From contig NZ_BJUK01000014.1 of NCBI RefSeq assembly GCF_007989625.1, positions 16,543 to 80,542 on the forward strand: a stretch of DNA of 64,000 nucleotides, in the 5' to 3' direction. Every line of letters starts with the position of its first letter. Position 1 is the stretch's first letter. Below, piece by piece: positions 33,353-40,844 of this stretch. This DNA is from Bisbaumannia pacifica. GTDB lineage: Bacteria > Pseudomonadota > Gammaproteobacteria > Pseudomonadales > Halomonadaceae. Under the pieces are notes generated by a model. It did not search any database and was not told the DNA's origin. It was given only the letters and a program-made list of their open reading frames with translations. The translations under genes and the position numbers were made by a program.

Positions 33353-33799
33353 TCACTCTACTAACTCATTTTTGTACACCTCCATAGCTTGCCTTGCCAC
33401 TTTCTCAACGTCTAAGCTAATAGCCAAGTTATTTTCGTTCACATCATCCAAGTTAAAAAAACAGGCCTCTAGTGCATCATCACCTGCTAAAGGCTCACCT
33501 GAGACCCATACACAGAGCACCGCCACTAGTACAAAGTGATACTCAAGCCCACCGTCTTTATCAAAATCTAATACATCGACAGCATTGAATACTCTATGCA
33601 TGTTGGCAGTAACGTTTGTTTCCTCGTAAAGCTCTCTCAGCGCGGCTTCCTCAATAGTTTCCCCTCGCTCAATTTTTCCACCTGGGAACCCCCATCGACC
33701 GGCATCTGGTGGGTTAGAGCGACGCACCAAGAGTACTTTATCGCCTTTTAACAAAACTGCGATGGTTGCTACCACCGGACGTTTTTTCGACGTTTCCAA
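33353..33799 (-). CDS. NUDIX hydrolase
   Basis: A 148-residue nucleotide-pyrophosphate hydrolase with a complete Nudix box: GGKIERGETIEEAALREL followed by YEETNV (about 40-63). The glutamates of RELYEET would bind magnesium. The preceding LLVRRSNPPDAGRWGFPGG resembles MutT/ADP-ribose-type enzymes, but the substrate is open. It is AT-rich like the methyltransferase gene 84 bp downstream and probably shares its foreign origin and transcript. Confidence 0.88.
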   Translation of the reverse strand: METSKKRPVVATIAVLLKGDKVLLVRRSNPPDAGRWGFPGGKIERGETIEEAALRELYEETNVTANMHRVFNAVDVLDFDKDGGLEYHFVLVAVLCVWVSGEPLAGDDALEACFFNLDDVNENNLAISLDVEKVARQAMEVYKNELVE

Positions 33800-33894
33800 A
33801 AACTCGCCCCCCCCTGACCAGACATCATACCCTCTGCATCAATAAGAAATGATTACTGATATTACACAAGGCACATCAGAATGATAGATCGTAT

Positions 33895-34603
33895 TTTATT
33901 CCGTCAAGATTTTCGACTAAATCCTTCGCTCTCAGGTGTCGAAAAGGCGGACCAAGCTGCGATGCAGGTCTACCTGAGAGCGAGTAAGGCGCAGGATCTC
34001 CGACAAGCGCATGCCCGTTTCCAGGGCGATTCTGGTTAGCTTGGGATTGCGTTGCTGACGCAGCACGGCGAACAGCAACTTCTCCTAGTCAGCGCTCAGG
34101 AGCCGGTCGTGCCTTCCCCGGGGCTGGGCTTGCGGATGTTCTGAACAGGGTTGTAGGTCAAATTGAGGCGCCATTCCGGGCTCGTCAGTGGTTGAGGTAG
34201 GCACCAGGCGCATTGTATTAGGGCTTATGGGCTGCCCCCGGCGCCCCAGGCTGTTGAGCCGTGTGTCGCGGTAGTTGGCGATCAGTTCCGGCGTCAGGGC
34301 CGCGAGAGAGTACTTGCCCAGGCGCTCAACCAGCGTGTTGGCCTTGTGGCGCTCGCTCTTTTGGGTGCTGGGCAGCTTGGTAGGGGTGACGTCGGCCAGA
34401 TAGCGCTTGAGAGCCGCTTCGAGGGTCATCCGCTCCGAGGCACTGCGCTGGATATAAACACCGCGCACCATTTCGTCTTCGGTGCGGAGTGCCCAGTCCT
34501 GAATATCACGTCTGTTGCCAAAGAGCTTGGCGAAGGCGGGCTAGCCGATCTTGCGGATAACGGCTTTCCAGCTACCGGCAGGGGTCTTGACGATGGTGGC
34601 CAT
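33895..34603 (-). pseudogene. Decayed tyrosine integrase, paralogue of the intact one at 45941-47005
   Basis: Starts with ATG at 34603 and follows the intact integrase: MATIVKTP-GSWKAVIRK-G. An in-frame TAG then replaces the tryptophan codon at position 21. The frame shifts after SPNTMRLVP, a further TAG follows RLLSAD, and about 110 codons are missing between the part after SQVD and LRAKDLVENLDG near 33900-33930. That deletion removes most catalytic residues of the C-terminal domain. The gene cannot be functional. Its upstream flank is also similar to that of the intact gene, including a copy of the attachment repeat at 34692, so it belonged to a second element that used the same tRNA site. 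Confidence 0.9.
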
Positions 34604-34691
34604 GAAAGTCTCCAGGGGGCTGAAGGATGGCACAATACTGAAAATGTGTCCTTGGACTCACCAGCAAGAATCGCTAAGAACTTGATTTTAT

Positions 34692-34737
34692 TGGTGGGCC
34701 CAGCTGGACTCGAACCAGCGACCAAGGGATTATGAGT
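34692..34737. repeat. Left attachment-site repeat (att), copy of tRNA-Ile2 3' part
   Basis: 46 bp identical to 47103-47148, the 3' part of the intact tRNA-Ile2(CAU) gene including the anticodon-loop side and CCA end. The rest of the tRNA is missing here. Direct orientation relative to the right copy defines the ends of a 12.4-kb island. Confidence 0.93.
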
Positions 34738-35003
34738 TCGCTTTTAAAACAATAAGCTACTGACACACAAGGAAAAATGACCGAAATCTAGCGAAAGGTA
34801 CAGTTCTTTGGAATCAGTAGGTTAGCGAAAACTAAGCATACTATGGCAAGCTTATATGTGTACCGGTACTGTACCGATGAGGCTCGAATTGCAAACAAAA
34901 CGCACTTAACACAAAGACAGCGCAAGGTCAACACGAGAGATCAAAAAAGCTAAATAGAAGCTCGATTTTGCTAGCTTTTTATTGCAAATACGCAGAGGAA
35001 AAT

Positions 35004-36044
35004 ATGTCAAGAAGACGTGCATATACAAAGGTATTCAAAGAAAATCAGCTTCGGGCGGATCATGTTCGGGGCATGGGTGATAAAACATTTATAGGCTTTC
35101 AGTGCCTGAATCCGGAATGTACATCATTCATATTTTCTCTTGAAGAAGAAGTCGGTGATGATTTTTCTATAATTTGCCCAGACTGTGGTTATATTCTTGA
35201 ATCAGGGTCTTCAACTAAATTTTATGATTATATACTAGGTGAGATCGACGCGGACACTAAAGAGCTTAAAAACACTATAGAATCAGGTGACTTTGAAATA
35301 CTACATGCCGACTATGTAAGGGAAGCAAGCAAGTTTAAATACTGCATAATATGTAACACCTTAAAGCCTTTAGACTTCTTTGACAAGCACAAGACAAGAA
35401 AAAGTGGAAGACAAGGCGAGTGCCGACTTTGCAAAGCACAGTATAACTTAATTAAAAATCAGACGAGAATTTCTGACCAGCATAGAGAGGCAGCACAGAA
35501 AAGGCGGCTATATATCGACATTGCAGGCCACTCGCAAAAAATCGACACCAAGGCAATATTTGCAAGGTTTGAGGGAAGATGCTTTAAATGCGGAGAAAAA
35601 CTTTTTGATGAAAGCGGACATCCACTATCTGGAGAGTTCCACTTAGATCATACCCTTCCCGCCTTCTACTTATGGCCAATGACAACCGACAATGCAACTT
35701 TACTTTGCCAGAAACACAATGGGGAAAAGTCAGGGAACTGGCCAAGCAAGTTTTATAATGAAAAGGAGCTCAGATTATTGAGTGCCAAGACTGGCATCAG
35801 CTACCAAAAATTATCTGGCGACCCTGAAATAAACCCGGCAGCCCTCGAAATATTATCCAAGCCAGAAAATGTAATGGCTCTTTTCCAGAAGCACGGAAAG
35901 TATATGGATGAAATCATTCGACTGAGAAATCGAATATTGGTCATTGCAGAATTTGATTTCTTTGCATCAGTTGAAAATCAAATATCGCGAGATCTACTTG
36001 AACTCGCAAACTCTCAGCTAAAAGGTTACGGAAAAAGACTATAA
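35004..36044 (+). CDS. HNH-type restriction endonuclease with zinc-binding motifs (predicted)
   Basis: A 346-residue protein. GAGG 5 bp before the ATG at 35004 supports this start. An N-terminal zinc ribbon (CLNPEC .. CPDC) and a second cysteine set (CIIC .. CRLC) precede an HNH nuclease core: CFKCGEKL, then EFHLDHTLPAFYLWP and TTDNATLLCQKHNGEKSGNWP. This gives C-x2-C, H-x-D-H, N and C-x2-H-N elements of a zinc-bound beta-beta-alpha metal site. Its convergent partner is a two-domain DNA methyltransferase, so it is most likely the nuclease of a type II-like restriction-modification system with unknown target. The DNA is strongly AT-rich. Confidence 0.8.
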   Translation: MSRRRAYTKVFKENQLRADHVRGMGDKTFIGFQCLNPECTSFIFSLEEEVGDDFSIICPDCGYILESGSSTKFYDYILGEIDADTKELKNTIESGDFEILHADYVREASKFKYCIICNTLKPLDFFDKHKTRKSGRQGECRLCKAQYNLIKNQTRISDQHREAAQKRRLYIDIAGHSQKIDTKAIFARFEGRCFKCGEKLFDESGHPLSGEFHLDHTLPAFYLWPMTTDNATLLCQKHNGEKSGNWPSKFYNEKELRLLSAKTGISYQKLSGDPEINPAALEILSKPENVMALFQKHGKYMDEIIRLRNRILVIAEFDFFASVENQISRDLLELANSQLKGYGKRL

Positions 36045-36050
36045 CATGAA

Positions 36051-36074
36051 GGGCCGGTAGTACCCTACCGGCCC
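36051..36074. terminator. Bidirectional hairpin between nuclease and methyltransferase genes
   Basis: GGGCCGGTAG and CTACCGGCCC form a perfect 10-bp stem with a TACC loop, exactly in the 38-bp space between the two convergent genes. T-runs are lacking. Confidence 0.6.
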
Positions 36075-36082
36075 GCCCCTAA

Positions 36083-38728
36083 TTAGTACAGTAGAAGGTA
36101 CTGATGGTCAGTCACACCTCCTTTATCACTTATACCATGTGATTCACAATGCGCTACATCTTCATCAAACACCTCAGATGAAGAAAACCAATATTTTGCA
36201 CGCTTTGATAAAACATCAGCCATATCACACTTGTTACTTTTACCAAGATGCAAAAGAAGAACACCGTCTTCTTTTAAGCGCTCTTTACTTTGCCTGAATA
36301 TATTGTCATAACAAGCAAAATCAGTTAACTGCTTTGTTTCTAAAAACTGCTTACCACCAGCCTTGAAATCAAACTCTCCCCAACCAGAGAACCAAAGCCT
36401 AATCCAATTCGCCGAATAAAACCTGGTAGAAGCAAAGAAAGGAGGCGAAGTAATGACCGCATCAAGACCATCGACTTCTTCTGGCCAACACTTTGTTGCA
36501 TCAGTTTCAAAAATTTTACCATCGACAAAATTCTCAGGAAGTTCGGAACCTAACACCTTGCTAACTTTTTGCCACACCTTTTCTTTTAAAGATTTATATA
36601 AAAAATCTCCAGTGGGTGAAAATGGCGTCACAGGATGCGACCTTCTACTTAGTGCATAAGGACGATTACCATGCAGTACATGCATAGTACAAGCTAGGAG
36701 CAGAGATACTGGCTGATTCCAAGGGTGATTTAAGGCAAACCATTCCCGAGCTGCCAATATCTCTCGTAGTGTATCTTCATGATAATACTCAACAAGGTTT
36801 TTATTAAAATCAGGCAACCACTGATTGAAGCTCTGCCGTCCTGCGTTCTTTTCAACATAGTTGCATAGCTGCAAAAAGTAAGATTTTACTTCTTCATCCC
36901 GTGGCGCCCATACTTTTGCACGACTGATGGCAACCCCCGCGGGACTAAGATCAAAGCCATAAGATTTTTTTCCAGCCAGTGCCCCTTCAAAAGGTATAGT
37001 TCCTACACCAGAGAAAGGATCCAAAAACTTCCCCTCAGAAGGGACAAACGAATCTACAAGAAAGTTACCGATTGCTGGCTTCAGTTTTCCTTGATAGCTA
37101 CATAACGAGTGAGAAGAATGGCCCCAATTCCTTTTCTTATAAGCATCGCTTAAACCTGAAACTTTCTTCCTGAATGCAACCCATGAAGAACTTTGCTTAT
37201 CAAAATAACGTTCAGCAGATCGTTCCTTCTCCTTAACTGCGACAATACATACTTGTTTAACCTTTTGACCACTTCGAGACATCCTTTCTCTGACCAAAAG
37301 ATTTTCAACAATCCGACAGCCATTATTTTCTAGGATTTCTGCAACAAGCTTATCTGTAGGCACTTTGATATTGCTATAAACTGAATCCCCAATATCAATG
37401 GCAATTGTTCCACCACTTTTCAGATGGAAGATAGTCCCTGACAAAGCTTGATTAAGGTCATGCGCATACCAACGAACCATCTTTGGTATTCGCCTATCAT
37501 ATGCATGCTCATCCAAGCCTTTCAGACACTCCGATAAGCTTTCAAAAGCTAAACCACTAGGGTTCTGCTTACTCCTAATTCCACGAACATCGTTGATACC
37601 AGCCGTTATCGCCTTATCCCGGAGGATTCCAAGGTCACCTTTTTCTTTGATAGCACCTAAAAACCAAAGCTCCACCTTTGTATTTCTAAAGTAATTTGTG
37701 CCATTCAGATAAGGAGGCGAAGTTATAACAATATCAGCATTAACTGTGGGTATACTAGAAAGACCTCTAGAATCTGACGTCAAAAGAATTGACATTTTCT
37801 CTTGCGATGAAAAATCACTGATCCCGCTTGCAATTTTCTCTAGAGCAAGTCGCACATGATAATAAATATCAGCCGATATACGTTCACGCTCTTTGGGCCG
37901 CTTACGCCTCAAATCTCCTGCTCGCTGCATATTTGAAGCAGGAACAAGAGAAGACAAAGTTGCAATCTCAAGTGCATTACCTAATGGCTCGTTAGTGCAC
38001 TGAAGCTTGATGATTTCAGTTTTCAGCTTAAGAACCTGACTAAGGGTTGAATCTTCAAATATGTCAGATCCCTCAAAAACTTTTCTATAGGAATCTTTTA
38101 TCAAATCATCTTCGCAAACGAAAGAAAAGTTCTCATAAAATGAATCAGAAAGCTTTCCAATATCTTCTTTGAGCTTACTCCGCTTCTTCTCTGACAAGTT
38201 TCGGAAAAACTCTTTCAGCTCAATAACACGCTGCATAACTGGATTTATTTCACAGTAATAAGCTTTTCTTCCTTCATTGTTTGATGTAAAAGTTAGAGGT
38301 GTTGTCCCGCAACCGCCGAATGGATCAAGAATTATTCTTGCATCACTCTTATACTTTTTAGCAAGGTCCTCTACAAACTGAGGAGAGAATGCTTCAAGAT
38401 ATGGGAAAAGATCATGGAAAAAGTCTCCTCGGCCGCCACTATAGGTGCCAGCACGGGCCATTGAACTATTCTTTTTATCTAATTTTTTGTTATTAAACGA
38501 TTTTCTAAGAATTGACAAGACCTGTGAATTCACGCTCCTCATCTCTTTCTCTGCTTTTAGGCGTAATTCTTCGTAAGAGGTTACTCCCAAAAGCTCTCTT
38601 ATTTCTAAGCTCGACAGAGTTGCAATCTGACGCTGGATATTTTCATCTGCATCATTAACACGGAGTCTTAACACCTTCCGCTGACCGTCCGGCTCTTGAG
38701 ATGCAGGAAAGTGAATTGAGGTAGCCAT
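36083..38728 (-). CDS. DNA methyltransferase with two tandem catalytic domains
   Basis: An 881-residue protein made of two amino-methyltransferase units. Unit 1 has a SAM-binding motif DPFGGCGT (135-142) and catalytic TSPPY (336-340). Unit 2 has DPFSGVGT (570-577) and TSPPF (760-764). The T-S-P-P-Y/F form is most common in N4-cytosine methyltransferases, but N6-adenine cannot be excluded. About 190-200 residues separate motif I from motif IV in each unit, leaving room for target recognition between them. The two units could modify the two strands of an asymmetric target. The gene is convergent with the HNH nuclease and has a 33-bp inverted repeat in its promoter. The DNA is AT-rich and unlike the host. 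Confidence 0.85.
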   Translation of the reverse strand: MATSIHFPASQEPDGQRKVLRLRVNDADENIQRQIATLSSLEIRELLGVTSYEELRLKAEKEMRSVNSQVLSILRKSFNNKKLDKKNSSMARAGTYSGGRGDFFHDLFPYLEAFSPQFVEDLAKKYKSDARIILDPFGGCGTTPLTFTSNNEGRKAYYCEINPVMQRVIELKEFFRNLSEKKRSKLKEDIGKLSDSFYENFSFVCEDDLIKDSYRKVFEGSDIFEDSTLSQVLKLKTEIIKLQCTNEPLGNALEIATLSSLVPASNMQRAGDLRRKRPKERERISADIYYHVRLALEKIASGISDFSSQEKMSILLTSDSRGLSSIPTVNADIVITSPPYLNGTNYFRNTKVELWFLGAIKEKGDLGILRDKAITAGINDVRGIRSKQNPSGLAFESLSECLKGLDEHAYDRRIPKMVRWYAHDLNQALSGTIFHLKSGGTIAIDIGDSVYSNIKVPTDKLVAEILENNGCRIVENLLVRERMSRSGQKVKQVCIVAVKEKERSAERYFDKQSSSWVAFRKKVSGLSDAYKKRNWGHSSHSLCSYQGKLKPAIGNFLVDSFVPSEGKFLDPFSGVGTIPFEGALAGKKSYGFDLSPAGVAISRAKVWAPRDEEVKSYFLQLCNYVEKNAGRQSFNQWLPDFNKNLVEYYHEDTLREILAAREWFALNHPWNQPVSLLLACTMHVLHGNRPYALSRRSHPVTPFSPTGDFLYKSLKEKVWQKVSKVLGSELPENFVDGKIFETDATKCWPEEVDGLDAVITSPPFFASTRFYSANWIRLWFSGWGEFDFKAGGKQFLETKQLTDFACYDNIFRQSKERLKEDGVLLLHLGKSNKCDMADVLSKRAKYWFSSSEVFDEDVAHCESHGISDKGGVTDHQYLLLY

Positions 38729-38746
38729 CCAGTATCCCTCACAGAA

Positions 38747-38779
38747 AGAACAATGTAGTCACATAGACTACATTGTTCT
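38747..38779. promoter_or_regulatory. Perfect 14-bp inverted repeat in the methyltransferase promoter
   Basis: AGAACAATGTAGTC and GACTACATTGTTCT flank a 5-bp centre ACATA, 18 bp upstream of the methyltransferase start. A T-run (38782-38788) follows on the plus strand, so it could also stop plus-strand transcripts. Position and symmetry favour an operator used in control of the restriction-modification genes. Confidence 0.65.
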
Positions 38780-39069
38780 GGTTTTTTTGGCAACCATTCA
38801 GGAGAAAAATTAGTGCGATAAGGTCCATCAGATCTGCCTTTCTCCATCACTGATCGCATTTTGAAGGAACGGCCAAGCTGGTCGAGATCACCATTTCCAG
38901 CACTTAAGGAAGCTTGCAACGGTGCTGATGTGGGTCCAAAAGCTGTAAACCACTCAATGGAGGCTACTAACTATCTCAGGTTAACGCGGAACCGATGGCC
39001 AAGATCTCCAGAGACGCGCAAGATACCAGACCGGTGGTCAGACGCTATAGCTAGGACCTGTGAAACGTA
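38780..39069. other. Gap between methyltransferase promoter and traJ-like remnant
   Basis: About 290 bp of mixed composition. Open frames here show no recognisable similarity. It marks the junction between the AT-rich restriction module and the plasmid-derived module. Confidence 0.4.
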
Positions 39070-39201
39070 TCACTGGAAAGGACGACCAGCTTGTTTTAGG
39101 CAATTGCACACGTGACCTGCCGCCTGTGCAATCGCTTCTTTTTCATCAGGACTAACACGGACCATGATATGCGTGGTTATCTTCCTGGTTTCGTTACCCA
39201 T
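39070..39201 (-). pseudogene. Truncated traJ/mobC-like relaxosome gene
   Basis: A 43-codon frame from ATG 39201: MGNETRKITTHIMVRVSPDE then KEAIAQAAG, followed by unrelated residues and a stop. The first 30 residues resemble the N-terminal ribbon-helix-helix part of TraJ/MobC accessory proteins, which bind oriT and recruit the relaxase. Full-length relatives are over 100 residues, so this copy is cut short at the junction with the restriction module. It points away from the oriT at 39300-39350, exactly as traJ does in RP4. Confidence 0.6.
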
Positions 39202-39299
39202 ATCCTTTATCCTTTGCTAATGCGGCGGTAGCCGCTGGCTGCGACAGCAACACCCTCGGAGAGCAGGATGCGTCGAGCCGACAGGCGAGTAAGTTGTGG

Positions 39300-39353
39300 G
39301 TATTTGCTAGATCGACGCTTGCGGCGGTATAGCAAATACACATCCTGCCCGCC
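39300..39353 (+). other. oriT: RP4/IncP-like origin of transfer (oriT)
   Basis: A perfect inverted repeat GTATTTGCTA (39300-39309) and TAGCAAATAC (39330-39339) is followed by ACATCCTG-CCCGCC. The ATCCTG core with cleavage after G (39347/39348) is the conserved nic site of MOB-P relaxases. The 8-bp distance from the repeat arm to nic equals that in RP4. The traJ-like remnant and traK flank it on opposite sides, also as in RP4. Confidence 0.82.
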
Positions 39354-39659
39354 TCCCTCGCTGCAACACAGCTACAACGATGCTCACTATGTCCACATCG
39401 AAACGCATAATCAATGTATTGCATAACCCCTGCACCATGTTCCATTGGTCATGCATCAAAATATTCAAACTGAGTATTCGCCACTGTCTTACTGCACCAA
39501 AACACACATCTCAGGAATCATAATATACACAAGATGCGGCAAACTTCGCCAAATTTCTATTTAAACAAAGCCGTCCTTGACAACGACACAAAAACCAATC
39601 AAAAAATAAATCCAGGCAAACCAACTCCACATCACACCTGTAGCCCAGGAATAATCGAC
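39354..39659. other. Region between nic site and traK
   Basis: About 300 bp with no supported gene. In RP4 the corresponding stretch contains the TraK binding region of oriT and the traK promoter; I see no repeat that proves this here. Confidence 0.4.
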
Positions 39660-39881
39660 ATGGACCTGATCGAAGGCTTAAAGAAGAGGAGAGAAGAGAA
39701 GTCCAAAACGCATGGACGGTATGCTTTTCTCAAATACAAGGAGGAAATTAAGGAAGCATTAGACAATGGATATAACGCCATAGACATCTGGGAGCACCTT
39801 CATAAAAAAGGTGAGATGCCAATTAAATACAATCAATTCACTGTTTACATTAGAAAGCTAATCGGGAGTAGTGGACCATGA
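39660..39881 (+). CDS. traK: TraK-like oriT-binding protein
   Basis: A 73-residue basic protein. The segment AFLKYKEEIKEALDNGYNAIDIWEHLHKKGEMPIKYNQFTVYIRKLI matches the conserved part of RP4 TraK (FL-x-R-x-D-V-E-A-A-L-x-x-G-Y-x-x-x-x-I-W-E-H). TraK wraps the origin of transfer and helps the relaxosome. It is shorter than RP4 TraK (134 residues), lacking the long proline/alanine-rich tail. The stop overlaps the trbJ start as ATGA. The ATG at 39660 is preceded by an AGGA-type site. Its place just to the right of oriT supports the call. Confidence 0.82.
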   Translation: MDLIEGLKKRREEKSKTHGRYAFLKYKEEIKEALDNGYNAIDIWEHLHKKGEMPIKYNQFTVYIRKLIGSSGP

Positions 39882-40627
39882 AAAAACTCATCACCGCACT
39901 AACTTTCATATTCCTCACCGCTCAATCCAGCCAAGCGGTATCAGGAGGAGGCGGATTTACCGGGGCGACTGAACCCACTCAGCTTCTCAATAATGCGGAG
40001 CTAATTGATGTTGCCATCAGCGAATCTGAGAATCTTGCATATACCATCCGCCAATATGAAATCATGTACGAAAACTTTCTCAGTCTTCCGGAGCATATCA
40101 AGCAACAGGCGCTTTCCGACCTTCAAGATCTTGCTGACATCGTCGCCACCGGACGAGCCATTGCCTATAGCTCAGGCCAGGTTGATGAAGACTACCAGCG
40201 AGGATATAGAGATTTCGACTATTACGCCCAAAGCAATAAAGGGAGCCATGAGGACTATTCGGTTCGTTATCGGGAGTGGTCACAGACAAACCACGATAGC
40301 GTGCGGGGCGCTCTTCGAGCGGCTGGCCTGCAGGCCGCACAATTTTCGCGTGAGGACTCCGCATTGAGAGCGATTGAACACCAAATAGAAAGCGCTAGAG
40401 GCGAAAGGCAATTACTGGAAGCCGGTGGTGCTATCGCAGCCCTGCAAGTGGAGCAACTTCAGAAACTTCGGCAACTTCAGATGGCGCAAATTCAGCTACA
40501 GGCCTCGCATGTAGGCGGTCAGGTGGATCGTCAGGCGGAAGATGACTCGGCCTGGCATCGCGCCACTGCGCCACGCGACAACGACCCCGACAGTCAACAG
40601 CCTATCCATGCGGACGATCTATTTTGA
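39878..40627 (+). CDS. trbJ: TrbJ-like (VirB5-type) conjugation protein
   Basis: A 249-residue exported protein with a signal peptide (KKLITALTFIFLTAQSSQA). A helical coiled-coil-like body begins TEPTQLLNNAELIDVAISESENLAYTIRQYEIMYENFLSLP, typical of P-type TrbJ. TrbJ corresponds to VirB5, a minor component at the tip or base of the transfer pilus. It is translationally coupled to traK. Its last 30 residues (AWHRATAPRDN .. QQPIHADDLF) are nearly repeated in the next gene, which is unusual. No other pilus genes are present in the island. Confidence 0.82.
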   Translation: MKKLITALTFIFLTAQSSQAVSGGGGFTGATEPTQLLNNAELIDVAISESENLAYTIRQYEIMYENFLSLPEHIKQQALSDLQDLADIVATGRAIAYSSGQVDEDYQRGYRDFDYYAQSNKGSHEDYSVRYREWSQTNHDSVRGALRAAGLQAAQFSREDSALRAIEHQIESARGERQLLEAGGAIAALQVEQLQKLRQLQMAQIQLQASHVGGQVDRQAEDDSAWHRATAPRDNDPDSQQPIHADDLF

Positions 40628-40637
40628 GGAGTGAGTA

Positions 40638-40844
40638 ATGAGCTGCAGTACCAAGACTCTGATTGTCATTGCTGGCCTAGTAGCGAGCATCGCCACCGCC
40701 GCAGCTTTATGGAAACTCGACAAGGCCGAAGAGGATGCCGCCTGGGAGCGCGCCACTATACCGCGTGACAACGCCCCTTCCGCTCAAAGACCAATCACTG
40801 AAGATGATCTATTCGGCTCAGGAGATGGGAGTAACGAGCGATGA
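40638..40844 (+). CDS. trbK: TrbK-like small protein, candidate entry-exclusion factor
   Basis: A 68-residue protein with one N-terminal membrane helix (TLIVIAGLVASIATAAALW) and a charged periplasmic tail. Its location between trbJ and trbL is that of TrbK, the entry-exclusion protein of RP4-type systems; exclusion proteins are poorly conserved, so the call rests on position and shape. There is no clear lipobox. Residues about 29-59 (AWERATIPRDN .. QRPITEDDLF) closely match the C-terminus of TrbJ. Its stop overlaps the trbL start as ATGA, and GAGGAG precedes its own start. Confidence 0.6.
   Translation: MSCSTKTLIVIAGLVASIATAAALWKLDKAEEDAAWERATIPRDNAPSAQRPITEDDLFGSGDGSNER

Noticed and set aside
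38668..38919. 83-codon minus-strand frame over the methyltransferase promoter
   Set aside because: It crosses the inverted repeat and the methyltransferase start; no recognisable motif.
39194..39507. Minus-strand frames over the oriT region
   Set aside because: They overlap the inverted repeat and nic core, which are conserved non-coding signals.
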